Source: Pyrobaculum islandicum DSM 4184 (GTDB lineage: Archaea; Thermoproteota; Thermoprotei; Thermoproteales; Thermoproteaceae). From it: a stretch of DNA of 64,000 nucleotides. A program made the position numbers and the translations under genes. The notes beneath the pieces were generated by a model. The model was not told the DNA's origin. It made no database searches and saw only the letters and a program-made list of their open reading frames with translations. Where the stretch lies: assembly GCF_000015205.1 (NCBI RefSeq), contig NC_008701.1, positions 1,119,436 through 1,183,435 of the forward strand, in the 5' to 3' direction. Below are positions 42,965 to 50,802 of this stretch, piece by piece. Every line of letters begins with the position of its first letter. Positions within the stretch are counted from its first letter, which is position 1.

Positions 42965-43138
42965 CTCACTCATGAACGGCGTCTACTTGGCCCCGGGGCG
43001 GCAGACGGGGGCGCGAAGACGGCGAAAGTTAACGACTTGGCGCCACGTCCCCCGGGTGACCCGCCCCCTCGCCCCGGTGTACCCGGGGCGGGCCCCCGAG
43101 TCCCCCAGGGAAGGGCCAAGAGAGAGGTAGGGGGACGT
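42965..43138 (+). ncRNA. tnpB right end / predicted omega RNA (group A)
   Basis: Directly after tnpB comes CTCATGAACGGCGT, GGCCCCGGGGCGGCAGACGG, then GACCCGCCCCCTCGCCCCGG paired with CCCGGGGCGGGCCC, and a conserved end GGGCCAAGAGAGAGGTAGGG. The layout is that of an omega RNA scaffold overlapping the transposon end. The guide would be read from host DNA just past 43146, that is from the GNAT gene (CCCATTCCCAAGTG...). It matches the copy at 6868-7046. Confidence 0.55.
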
Positions 43139-43146
43139 GTAGTCGC
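43139..43146 (+). repeat. Right 8-bp direct repeat GTAGTCGC
   Basis: Right junction of the 6.5-kb element with the GNAT gene; identical to the left repeat. On the minus strand it encodes the end of GGC GAC TAC of GNAT codons 26-28. Confidence 0.75.
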
Positions 43147-43222
43147 CCCATTCCCAAGTGTTTAGTGTAAACGAAATAATCTCAGGGATATCCTCTTCTA
43201 CAGCTTTACGAAATGTGAGCAT
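43139..43222 (-). pseudogene. GNAT acetyltransferase, 5' part
   Basis: ATG at 43222 opens MLTFRKAVEEDIPEIISFTL and NTWEWGDY, the usual beta1-alpha1 start of GNAT proteins, then runs into the element. Its promoter (CATATATAAG, about 43240-43255 on the minus strand) is shared divergently with truA. The remainder of the gene is at 36003-36620. Confidence 0.85.
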
Positions 43223-43247
43223 AAAAAGTAGTTGTAAATTCTTATAT

Positions 43248-44015
43248 ATGCCTTATTTATACCGTATCGCTTACGACGGAACGTTGTTTTATGGATTTAC
43301 CGGACACTCGCGATCTCTCGAGCCAGCCTTAAAAAGGGTTTTTGGCGAGATCCTTGGCCGAGGCAGTAGGACAGACCCAGGCGTTTCAGCTGTGGCAAAT
43401 ACGGTGATGGTCTCCCAGAAGTTGCCAATAGCTCTTGTAAATTCGAAGTTGCCGCGGGGGGTCTGGGCATGGGCTATAGCAGAAGTGCCACAGAGTTTTA
43501 ACCCTAGACGCGCTAAATTTAGGCATTATCTATATGTGGCGCCTCATTGGGGCGAGGACTTAGGATCTATGCACGAGGCGGCAGAAGTCCTCGCCGGAAC
43601 TCACGACTTTGCCTCATTTATACAAAGGAGGGGAGAGAAGATTTCAACCATTGCTACAGTTATGGAGATCAAAGTAGAGCTAAGGGGGGATCTAATTTAT
43701 ATGCACTTCGTAGGGCGGGGTTTCAAAAACAAGATGATTAGAAAACTTGCATGGGCAATATTAGCCGCTGGCCGCGGCATATTTAATATACGTGATATAA
43801 GAGAACTATTGGAGAGACCAAGGCCGGGCGTTGTGCCTAGTGCGCCAGCCGAAGGCCTTGTCTTGCTTAATATAGAGTACGATGTTGATTTCCAGATAGA
43901 TTATACTGCTTTAAGATCGGCATATGTGTATTTTCTCTCAAAGTATAGACATGCTGTAGCTCACGCAGCGGCTTTAAAAGCTGTTGGAGAGACTTTGGCC
44001 ACGTGGGAGCAGTGA
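43248..44015 (+). CDS. truA: tRNA pseudouridine synthase TruA
   Basis: This 255-aa protein has the TruA active-site motif GSRTDPGVSA (39-48, D43), an opening YRIAYDGTLFYGF, and FRHYLYVAP, HDFASFIQRRGEKIST and FKNKMIRKLAWAI, all standard for the family. It makes pseudouridine at tRNA positions 38-40. The ATG at 43248 is preferred to the open frame from 43158, since the latter covers the GNAT 5' end in antisense. Shorter and more divergent than bacterial TruA, as usual in archaea. Confidence 0.88.
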   Translation: MPYLYRIAYDGTLFYGFTGHSRSLEPALKRVFGEILGRGSRTDPGVSAVANTVMVSQKLPIALVNSKLPRGVWAWAIAEVPQSFNPRRAKFRHYLYVAPHWGEDLGSMHEAAEVLAGTHDFASFIQRRGEKISTIATVMEIKVELRGDLIYMHFVGRGFKNKMIRKLAWAILAAGRGIFNIRDIRELLERPRPGVVPSAPAEGLVLLNIEYDVDFQIDYTALRSAYVYFLSKYRHAVAHAAALKAVGETLATWEQ

Positions 44016-44205
44016 CCGTCCTCTGCCCTAGAGGGCAAGGCTTTTGGTTATAACGTCGTTGCAACAATCTACACTGAGAGACGCTTGCAGAGAGGACGAT
44101 ACATTGTCTAGCCAGATGTCTAGTCTAGAGTAACCTGGTTGTCTGCGACAGCATGGACGAAAGGGAAGCCCTTAGTCGTCACAGTCTAGGGATGTATGGC
44201 AATAA
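44016..44205 (+). other. Structured intergenic region, candidate non-coding RNA
   Basis: Three strong pairings occur in 190 bp without a protein gene: GTCCTCTGC with GCAGAGAGGAC (about 44018 and 44090), CCAG...TCTAGTCTAGA...CTGG (about 44112-44134), and GACGAAAGGG with CCCTTAGTCGTC (about 44157-44181) followed by ACAG. The last hairpin plus ACA resembles an H/ACA guide RNA end. No promoter was clear. Strand is uncertain. Confidence 0.35.
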
Positions 44206-44234
44206 GTCTTTAAATATGGAATTGGTTAATAACC

Positions 44235-44882
44235 ATGGAATACTACTGCGACTTTGATGCTGTTGCGGCAGCTATAGACAACATGTTGGGAGAGTTAATA
44301 AGAGAACATTTTAACGACATGCCGCCTGGCGAGATAGAGACAATAAGGGAATTTGTATTTAGAGATTTTATGCACTATTTAGCGACGCGCGCAGGCATAT
44401 ACAGTTGGAGGAAGTTTTCTGAATTTAAAGCTCGCCAGAGACTTTGTATATACGCAGAGAGGATGTGGAATAGGCTGTGGGATATAGCGTCTGAGTGGTT
44501 TGCCCTGTGGAAAATAAAGTGGAATCAAAGGGTGAGACTTGTCTTTTCAGAAGAGGAGTTTAAAAGAGCGACTCAGTCGGTTAGGTGGTCTAACGAGCTT
44601 GACAAAGTTCTAAAGAAAATAAATCTACAGGAAGTTAAGCTCTTTGTAATATCGAATCTCATTAGAATTGGCGAAGTCGCAGGAGTAGAACAAATCGCAG
44701 AATACTTAGTGAGAGACGAGATAAATTCAATTGTGGAAAGAGTAGGCCCTGAGAAAGCGGTTGAGATGTACAAATCAGGTCAGCTGGCAGCAAGACTATT
44801 GGAGAGAGTAAATTCGCTTAAGAACACGTCAGATCCACTTTTGTTACTTAAGTTCGATTTTAGTAGGATTTACCCCAGGTGA
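44235..44882 (+). CDS. Hypothetical helical protein, 215 aa
   Basis: No family is recognised. The protein is almost all helix, rich in Trp and Arg in its middle (YAERMWNRLWDIASEWFALWKIKW). ATG is about 20-25 nt after CTTTAAATAT. It is convergent with the next gene, with 2 bp between stops. Likely a real, lineage-specific gene. Confidence 0.6.
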   Translation: MEYYCDFDAVAAAIDNMLGELIREHFNDMPPGEIETIREFVFRDFMHYLATRAGIYSWRKFSEFKARQRLCIYAERMWNRLWDIASEWFALWKIKWNQRVRLVFSEEEFKRATQSVRWSNELDKVLKKINLQEVKLFVISNLIRIGEVAGVEQIAEYLVRDEINSIVERVGPEKAVEMYKSGQLAARLLERVNSLKNTSDPLLLLKFDFSRIYPR

Positions 44883-44884
44883 GT

Positions 44885-45364
44885 CTATTTCACGAAGATT
44901 TTCGTCTCTCTAGACATATAGGCTGGCTCTCTAGGAGAGACCTCTTTTACAACTATCCTTATCCATCTGCCGTCTACGTCCTGGAGAAACCCTGAGAAAT
45001 TTGTAAAAACAGGGACTCTATACGCTATTAACAAATTTATGAGCGCCGTCAGTTGTTCAATATTAACTGACTGTGCCGTTTCTACGCCAAGGGAAATAGA
45101 CTGCGCCTCAAAGACCCTCGGCAGTTTTTTCACTAAGACAGTACGGAGTCCCGCCACAGCCATATAGACGTCAAGAGAGAGGAATAGGCCGGCTTTTGTG
45201 TCGTCTCGCACTTCTACAACACGTGCAGAAGAAACGCCTGTTTTGCTCTCCACTCTAATCCCATCGCCTACTTTTACACCGAGAGCCATAGCTATATCAC
45301 GGCTTATCCATGCCTTAAACCCTATCTCCTCTGTGTAACCGTATAGCCTCGCAACTGCATACAT
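44885..45364 (-). CDS. Protein with CDC48-N-like double-psi barrel features, 159 aa
   Basis: The first 80 residues (KAWISRDIAMALGVKVGDGIRV, RVVEVRDDTKAGLFLSLDVY, AGLRTVLVKKL) follow the pattern of the CDC48/VAT N-terminal double-psi beta-barrel: helix-LGVKxGD-strand then GxxxxD. No ATPase domain follows; the second half (VNIEQLTALINLLIAYRVPVF) is mixed. It could be an adaptor or a stand-alone barrel. It diverges from dphB. Confidence 0.45.
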   Translation of the reverse strand: MYAVARLYGYTEEIGFKAWISRDIAMALGVKVGDGIRVESKTGVSSARVVEVRDDTKAGLFLSLDVYMAVAGLRTVLVKKLPRVFEAQSISLGVETAQSVNIEQLTALINLLIAYRVPVFTNFSGFLQDVDGRWIRIVVKEVSPREPAYMSRETKIFVK

Positions 45365-45408
45365 CTAAGGCGGCTACTTATTTATAATTAAAAAACTTTA
45401 GTCACGGT

Positions 45409-46158
45409 GTGTTCTATATAGTTGGCATAGGCCCTGGCCCTGGGTATATCACAGAGAGGGCAATACAGATACTACAGGAAGTTGAATGTATCTTTTACGA
45501 AGACTACACAGGCCCCTTAGATGTAGCTACTTTACGTAGATATGCGAGGGTAGAGCCTGTCAAATTGGCGAGAAGAGATCTTGAAGACGAATCAGGACGT
45601 AAGATCTTTGAATGTCTTCAAGAGGGCAAAAAGGCCGCATTGGTCACAGCGGGGGACCCGATGTTAGCCACGTCGCATGCCGCTTTAATAACTCTAGCTA
45701 AGGCGAAAGGCTACTCTGTAGAAGTGGTGCCAGGGGTTTCGATAATATGTGCGGCTTTCTCCGCGAGTTGTCTCTCTATATATAAACTGGGGGGTGTGGC
45801 GACAGTGACTTACCCAAGAGGCGGCGTTTATTCTGTCAGGCCTTACGAGCTTGTAGAACAAAACCTTGCGAGGGGGCTTCATACACTTCTTCTACTAGAC
45901 ATTAGAGACGACGGCGTTTTTATGTCTCCTAGAGACGCGGCGGAGGTCCTCCTGACGCTAGAGGGAAGAGAACGCCGCGGTGTATTTACGAGAGACAGAC
46001 GAGTTGTAGTGGTGTCAAAATTAGGCTGGGGCGGCTCAGTGCTGTACGCTCCACTTGGAGAAATTGTCCAAAGTGAGATGGAGGGCCCCGCCGTATTTAT
46101 CGTACCGGCCGGGTTAAATCCTGTAGAAAGGGAATGTATTAAGACATTTAGCAAATAG
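45409..46158 (+). CDS. dphB: Diphthine synthase
   Basis: This 249-aa SAM-dependent methyltransferase acts on elongation factor 2 in diphthamide synthesis. It has FYIVGIGPGPGYITERAI, FYEDYTGPLD, GDPMLATSHAALI, VVPGVSIICAAFSASCLSIYKLGG and TYPRGG, which are diagnostic for archaeal DphB (tetrapyrrole-methylase fold). GTG start with AT-rich TTTATAATTAAAAAAC upstream. The next gene starts 7 bp later, so they are likely an operon. Confidence 0.94.
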   Translation: MFYIVGIGPGPGYITERAIQILQEVECIFYEDYTGPLDVATLRRYARVEPVKLARRDLEDESGRKIFECLQEGKKAALVTAGDPMLATSHAALITLAKAKGYSVEVVPGVSIICAAFSASCLSIYKLGGVATVTYPRGGVYSVRPYELVEQNLARGLHTLLLLDIRDDGVFMSPRDAAEVLLTLEGRERRGVFTRDRRVVVVSKLGWGGSVLYAPLGEIVQSEMEGPAVFIVPAGLNPVERECIKTFSK

Positions 46159-46164
46159 TAGGAT

Positions 46165-46689
46165 ATGGGAGAGGAAATTACCCCAGTATATGCCCAGGGA
46201 TTCTACGTCGTTAACCCCGGTATTGTAAATATGATAATAATCTTTGATTACTTAGACAAGGGACAGTACTACTACCGTCTTTTAAAAAGGGGAGGAGAAG
46301 AGTTATCAAAGGAGATATCTACTGTGTGGGAGAATATGCAGAGGTTTATGGACGAAGAGGTTGTGAGAATAAATGGGGAGAGAGTGAGGCCTATGATAAA
46401 CGATGTTTATATTGGCTTGAGAGGCTCGCCAAATAGGCCGTATATAACGTTTATAGGATTCTTCCCCGCACCGCTTAAAAGCGGAGAGAATATATACGAA
46501 AACTACTACGAAGAGGAGGTAGCCGAATATGACTACGAGGCGATATGGATATTTCCACAAAACGTCGAAATTTTTGAATGGCACTTCGGCGGCAATGTAG
46601 AGACGCCAGAGCCTTACATCCTCCGTGTGTATGTAGAAAAGGGCACTAACGTCGGCGGGAGAGAATACATAAAATTCAGACTGCAGTAA
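46165..46689 (+). CDS. Hypothetical protein downstream of dphB, 174 aa
   Basis: No family is recognised. It is rich in Tyr, Glu and aromatic residues (ENIYENYYEEEVAEYDYEAIWIF) and appears mostly beta. It begins 7 bp after dphB and ends 11 bp before a perfect hairpin at 46701, so the pair is probably one transcript. Confidence 0.6.
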   Translation: MGEEITPVYAQGFYVVNPGIVNMIIIFDYLDKGQYYYRLLKRGGEELSKEISTVWENMQRFMDEEVVRINGERVRPMINDVYIGLRGSPNRPYITFIGFFPAPLKSGENIYENYYEEEVAEYDYEAIWIFPQNVEIFEWHFGGNVETPEPYILRVYVEKGTNVGGREYIKFRLQ

Positions 46690-46700
46690 AAACTCCGTCC

Positions 46701-46723
46701 GTCCCTAGGCGTTGCCTAGGGAC
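46701..46723. terminator. Perfect 10-bp hairpin at the end of a TnpB remnant
   Basis: GTCCCTAGGC-GTT-GCCTAGGGAC is a perfect stem with a 3-nt loop. It overlaps the last codons of the TnpB pseudogene (minus strand), where IS200/IS605 right-end hairpins are expected, and lies 11 bp after the 46165 gene stop, where it may act as a terminator or mRNA end structure. Confidence 0.5.
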
Positions 46724-47400
46724 TTTCTCCTCGCCCACGCCTTCATGGGTAGCCAGGCTACCTCGGGCGTGGGGCCGGGCGGCACGCGGCCCTCCTTGAG
46801 TGCTCGTTTTTCGATGTTTATGACGGCCGCCACGTCTCTCCCCCACTCCCGCCCGCAGCATGGGCAGAGGGAGGGGGTGCCCCTCGGGTCCACCTTCACG
46901 ACTGGGATGCCGTGTTCTCTTGCCTTTTGTATAATTTCTCTCAACGTGCTCTTGAAGCCGGCTCTGTAGATTCTATCTCTCAACACGGGGTCGTCTATTC
47001 TCGATATCATGTTTTTCGGCGCCTCCTTTGGCAGATTTTCAACGTCCGCCTTTCCCTTCAGCGTCATGAAGCTCTTTAGTAGCCGCGTCCTGCGCCGCTG
47101 TGTAAATGAAGTGCAATGGGAGGTCCGGATGCCTTCAGCTCGTCGTACAGAGCTTTACGGAGCGAGACCTGCCCCGTCACCCCGTGCTCAAAGCCGTATT
47201 CGACGAACTCGACGACGAGCTCTCTATACCTCTCCTCCAGCTCCTTTAGGAGGCACGCCAGCTCAGCCGCGGGCTGGGGACGACGACTGTGCGGGTGAGG
47301 ACGTGTTCCTTCTTTTTGGCGTCCTCCTTTTCCTTCTCCTCAGCGTCCCTCTTGTTTTTCTGCCCTTCTTTCTCTTCTTCGGCTTATCCTCCTCTGCTCC
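46705..47400 (-). pseudogene. Second-type TnpB pseudogene
   Basis: This remnant is of a different TnpB subfamily from the others. In pieces and two or more frames it reads VVVPS..., LKELEERYRELVVEFVEYGF (about 47260-47200), LPLHFIYTAAQDA (about 47130), MTLKGKADVENLPKEAPKNM (47067 down), then STLREIIQKAREHGIPVVKVDP and CPCCGREWGRDVAAVINIEK. The RuvC-I region and half of the zinc ribbon are deleted. Dead as a nuclease. Confidence 0.8.
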
Positions 47401-47439
47401 CACGTAAAATCATTATTTTTTAAGCTCCTACGTGTTGTA

Positions 47440-47757
47440 GACGGCAGAGGTTTCCCAAGACCTCTCGGGCCGCCCGCTGATGACAAAAATGACCATGAAA
47501 AAGGAAACAGCCCCTCAGGGCGCGAGGGCAGGCTATGCTTCCAAGTTGCTGTACACTCCTTTGGCGGCTGTCGGGGGTCAGCCTGCGTCTGGCACGTGGC
47601 GCCAGAGCTGGCCGAGGAGGCGTCGAACTGCATGGCGCTGTTAGCACACACCGGAGACACCTTCTGCAGTTGTCAGCAAGTGCAGAGGTGCTTAAATTGC
47701 GGCTTCAGCCCCACTGTCGTGTACAACGTACAAACGGGGGGACGTAGACCCGATTGA
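47440..47757 (+). pseudogene. Cys-rich open frame without start codon
   Basis: An open frame of 105 codons encodes a Cys/His-rich sequence (GRLCFQVAVHSFGGCRGSAC, DTFCSCQQVQRCLNCGFSP) suggesting metal sites, but no ATG, GTG or TTG opens it in frame. An AT-rich ATTTTTTAAG box sits at 47413-47422. It may be a decayed gene or an artefact of GC-rich DNA beside the TnpB remnant. Confidence 0.25.
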
Positions 47758-47770
47758 AAAAACGTACAAC

Positions 47771-47887
47771 ATGTTCCGTGATATTGAAGAAAAATATATA
47801 AAAGACTGGCCGATTATAGGAAACATCTTCTACGGAGTATCAATGCCAAAAACTCCCCCGATTACTCCCTGGTTGTTGGCCACCTAA
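47771..47887 (+). pseudogene. Short 3' fragment of an unknown gene
   Basis: The frame MFRDIEEKYIKDWPIIGNIF...PITPWLLAT reads like the C-terminus of a real protein and extends upstream in frame to about 47691 without start. It overlaps the convergent coiled-coil gene by 26 bp. No family recognised; probably what remains of a gene damaged by the nearby insertion. Confidence 0.3.
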
Positions 47888-49019
47888 CTAACTCTTCTTT
47901 AACACCCTCGGGCTTTACTACAATTGTTTTAATCTGAGTTTGCGGAGTTGTTGGCGGCGTCTGTCTCTTTCGTGTTGCCACTAGGGCTATTACAAAGAGG
48001 AGCGCCACGGCGAGAGCCGTGGCAATGTTTATCGCCCAGGTAAAGCCCGTGTTTAACTCAGAGTATCTATTCTGTAATACAGCCTTTTCCTGTAGAGCTT
48101 GTCTATAGGCCTTGTCTAATTCGTCATATCTACCGGAGAGCTCACTGTACTTCGCAGATAGGCTATAGTAGCTATCTCTCAGTTGTTGCTCAGCCCTACG
48201 CAACTCGTCGTACTGTCTCTGGAGGTCAGCCAACCTAGTCTGTAGCTCTGCTATGGTTTTTTGCGCTTCTGTATATCGACCAGAAAGTTTGTCGTAGGCA
48301 GTTTTCATTTCCTCTAGCTGTCTCCTCGCGTCTGCTAACTGAGCTTCAAGTGAAGCTTTGGCTTGACTTACTGAGTTTAGCTGGGCTTGTAACTGATCTA
48401 GCTGTGCTCTCAGAGTATCGCGTTCGGCTTTTACTTGGGCAAGTGCAGTCGCAAGCCTATCGTTGTCCGTTTTAGCAACTGCAAGGATAGTTGAAAGGTT
48501 TGCGAGACGCATTTGTAGATTTGCAATCTGTTGTTTTAGTTGCTCTACTTGAGCAGTAAGCTCCTTCACCTTCTGTTCTAGAGACGCGGCATAGTTGGCG
48601 AGGTCTTCGTAGGTGGTTGGTAAAACTCTCCCTATGTAATAGTTATAGGTGAGCGTCTCGTTGGGGAGGTATATAGCTATTTCAAGAAGTATCAGAGGGT
48701 CTAACCGCCGTTGGGGACAGTAGTTAAAAACAGCATAGGCTTGCCATATCTGGCCGGTGTTTAATACAAAGCCGTCATAGGCTTTTGACTGGATTGTAGG
48801 AACTAGGGTGCCTTCTGGGAAGAACTTCGCCGTTATTGTAACTTTGTTTATTGCGACAGGGGCAGTCGCCTTTATTTGGATAGTAATGCCATAGTCTTGG
48901 CAGAAGAGCCATTGGTCTGTCCTAATTACGAGAACTTCAATGGGGGGAGAGGAGAAGTGATCGGTGAGGGTGCCGGCGGCGACAAGCATTGTTAATAGAA
49001 GTGCCATTAACCGCCACAT
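47862..49019 (-). CDS. Membrane-anchored coiled-coil protein of an ABC operon
   Basis: This 385-aa protein has a signal peptide (ALLLTMLVAAGTL), an extracellular beta domain (25-130), a long heptad-type coiled coil (about 143-325, repeated Q-L-x-x-L and A-x-L-E-A-Q-L units), a TM (about 333-352) and a short cytoplasmic basic tail. It lies 20 bp after the ABC permease gene, as third gene of the unit. It may be a surface spacer or receptor assisting metal uptake; no solute-binding domain was recognised. Confidence 0.65.
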   Translation of the reverse strand: MWRLMALLLTMLVAAGTLTDHFSSPPIEVLVIRTDQWLFCQDYGITIQIKATAPVAINKVTITAKFFPEGTLVPTIQSKAYDGFVLNTGQIWQAYAVFNYCPQRRLDPLILLEIAIYLPNETLTYNYYIGRVLPTTYEDLANYAASLEQKVKELTAQVEQLKQQIANLQMRLANLSTILAVAKTDNDRLATALAQVKAERDTLRAQLDQLQAQLNSVSQAKASLEAQLADARRQLEEMKTAYDKLSGRYTEAQKTIAELQTRLADLQRQYDELRRAEQQLRDSYYSLSAKYSELSGRYDELDKAYRQALQEKAVLQNRYSELNTGFTWAINIATALAVALLFVIALVATRKRQTPPTTPQTQIKTIVVKPEGVKEELVRWPTTRE

Positions 49020-49039
49020 GCCTCTAGATTAGCTATAGG

Positions 49040-49930
49040 TTATTTATACCTTTTTGCCAAAAGGAGAGCTAACATCACCAGTCCAAGAGCTGCGCTTGGC
49101 CAGAGCCAGGGCAGCGCTGTATAAAGAAGGTGTGCTACTGCTGAAGCTAACACCGCTATGGAGATGGCTAGGGGTATCTGGTCGGTTAGTTTCGGGCTGT
49201 ATCTAGCGGCGATTGCTCCAGGCAGAACTAACAACACTGCCGGCATAAGAGAGCCCAATGTATAAACGGTTGCAGACACCGCCAGTGACATAGACGCTAG
49301 AAATAGATAGTCAAGTCGTCTCGTTTTTATGCCGAGAGACTCTGTGAATTGTTCATCAACCGCAGCATATAAATATTTAATACCGTAGGCCAACGGAAAG
49401 ATGAGGGCTAGGGCTAACATAGGTAGCTGAGTCAAAACATCTCCAAACCCAATCAATACATACTCACCAGTTATAAGGGCTAGTGGGTCCAATGTGGTGG
49501 CATAGAGAGTCCGTATAACATAAAGCAACGCAATTGTAGTTGTCAACTGAAAAGACATAACTATGCCAGTGGCGACGTCTTTTCTATAGCCAAGACGTTC
49601 GGTGGTTAAAACAGCGAAATTTAACAAAACTACAAAAAGTAGCGTAAATAGATAGAACATCGCTGAGGATAAACTCTGCTTAAATACGACGGTGGGTATG
49701 GCGGCAGCAAGTGCGGCTGTTAAAATATTATGCCCCTGGGCGTGGGCAAGAAAAGTCATTCTCCGGCTGATGGCCAACGGGCTGTGTGCCGCCAGCGCTA
49801 TGGCTGATAAAACTAGAGATGTCAATGGCCAAAAGAGAAGCGGCGTATAGAAGTGGGCGTGTATCAGCGTGGCAGTAGCTAAAACTGCGGCAACAACTTC
49901 AATGGGGATGCGCATAGTCCTCAGTAACAC
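49040..49930 (-). CDS. ABC transporter permease, ZnuB/MntB (ABC-3) type
   Basis: This 296-aa protein has eight or so TM segments and the ABC-3 pattern: THLIHAH-like start, AISRRMTFLAHAQGHNILTA (MxF-x-x-HA-x-x-H of the family), ATGIVMSFQLTTTIAL and SLMPAVLLVLPGAIAARYSPKL near the C-terminus. Members import Zn2+, Mn2+ or Fe2+. It overlaps the ATPase gene by 32 bp. The usual metal-binding lipoprotein is missing from the operon. Confidence 0.82.
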   Translation of the reverse strand: MLLRTMRIPIEVVAAVLATATLIHAHFYTPLLFWPLTSLVLSAIALAAHSPLAISRRMTFLAHAQGHNILTAALAAAIPTVVFKQSLSSAMFYLFTLLFVVLLNFAVLTTERLGYRKDVATGIVMSFQLTTTIALLYVIRTLYATTLDPLALITGEYVLIGFGDVLTQLPMLALALIFPLAYGIKYLYAAVDEQFTESLGIKTRRLDYLFLASMSLAVSATVYTLGSLMPAVLLVLPGAIAARYSPKLTDQIPLAISIAVLASAVAHLLYTALPWLWPSAALGLVMLALLLAKRYK

Positions 49931-50660
49931 AGACGTAACCTGTGGGGGTTTGGGCTATGCGGACATAGCGATAGACTTTGTATAACACCTCTTCTTTTAA
50001 TACCTCACTTGGCGGGCCGTAGGCTATAAGTTTTCTGTTTAATAAGAGTATTTTATCGGCGAGATTTGTGGGAAGCGTAAGTTCGTGAGACGTCATGAGT
50101 ATAGTCCTCTCTCTCTTTAACTCTCTTAATAAAGCTAGAAGCTCCACACGGCCTTGGGGGTCGACGTTTGCCAAGGGTTCGTCCAATAGGAGAACCTCCC
50201 CGCCGACTGCAAGCGCTCTTGCAATAGCCGCTCTTTGTAGCTGGCCTCCCGAGAGGGTAGTTATGGGTTTGTCTCTGAGTTCGAAAAGCTCTACAGTTTT
50301 TAAGGCCTCTTCCACAGTTTTTTCTACATTTTTCACACCTCTAAATTTGGCAGGGAGATAGACGTATTCCCACACAGTTGCGTTAGTCTCGACTCTAATC
50401 GCTTGCGGCACATAGCCAACTTTTCTCGTACGTTCGATATCGCAAACTCCTCCAACACATATCTCTCCTCTGTAAGGTAGAAGACCCAACACTGCTAGAA
50501 ACAACGTCGTTTTACCAGCGCCATTGGGGCCAGCCACAAGCACAAACTCTCGACTCGCTGAAAATGTCACATCCTCTACAATTGGCTTTCCACTACGGAA
50601 GACGGTTACGTTCCTAATTACAAGAGACACGTGGAAATGTCGATCTGTATTTAAATGCAC
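49899..50660 (-). CDS. ABC transporter ATPase, ZnuC/MntA type
   Basis: This 253-aa ATPase has Walker A GPNGAGKTT, Q-loop GYVPQAIRVETN, signature LSGGQLQRAAIARAL and Walker B VLLLDEPLANVDPQG, in a form typical of metal-type ABC-3 systems. The C-terminus carries extra His and Cys residues (YVCVTEDYAHPH) that might sense metal. First gene of the three-gene unit. Confidence 0.9.
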   Translation of the reverse strand: MHLNTDRHFHVSLVIRNVTVFRSGKPIVEDVTFSASREFVLVAGPNGAGKTTLFLAVLGLLPYRGEICVGGVCDIERTRKVGYVPQAIRVETNATVWEYVYLPAKFRGVKNVEKTVEEALKTVELFELRDKPITTLSGGQLQRAAIARALAVGGEVLLLDEPLANVDPQGRVELLALLRELKRERTILMTSHELTLPTNLADKILLLNRKLIAYGPPSEVLKEEVLYKVYRYVRIAQTPTGYVCVTEDYAHPH

Positions 50661-50802
50661 ACAACCGCCGTTTAAAATGACGTTATTAAGAGCTGCTGTG
50701 CACGGCGTTGGTCAAATAAGTTCTCTGCCACTTGAAAATACCGAAACCAAGGTCTCACCCTTTGCGGCAATGGCTTTTTAGATCATAATAACTTTACACG
50801 AT

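Larger units (their letters stand above)
36621..43146 (+). mobile_element. 6.5-kb mobile element inserted in a GNAT gene
   Basis: Boundaries come from the interrupted GNAT gene and an 8-bp direct repeat GTAGTCGC at 36621-36628 and 43139-43146. The insert carries about a dozen mostly small, GC-rich genes, a distinct promoter box, three copies of a 33-bp palindrome, and at its right end an intact TnpB with its right-end structure. The right boundary coincides with the end of the TnpB right end (same terminal GGGGGAC..TAG as at 6870). Related fragments at 6.1-6.5 and 8.07-8.5 kb show it belongs to a family. No integrase or TnpA was found. Confidence 0.85.

Noticed and set aside
36621-43146. Element as a plain IS605 unit
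   Set aside because: Ordinary IS200/IS605 insertions carry tnpA and/or tnpB only and make no target duplication; this insert has 5 kb of other genes and an 8-bp repeat.
42983-43222. Separate 79-aa gene on the minus strand
   Set aside because: Only the first 28 codons are meaningful; they are the start of the split GNAT gene and the rest is antisense of the TnpB right end.
47535-47747. 70-aa Arg/Leu-rich frame
   Set aside because: GC-rich shadow of the Cys-rich frame; no promoter and no family resemblance.
50684-50784. 34-codon plus-strand frame before the eIF2B-like gene
   Set aside because: It begins with ATG after an AT-rich box, but it is very short, has no recognisable features and may be promoter sequence read by chance.
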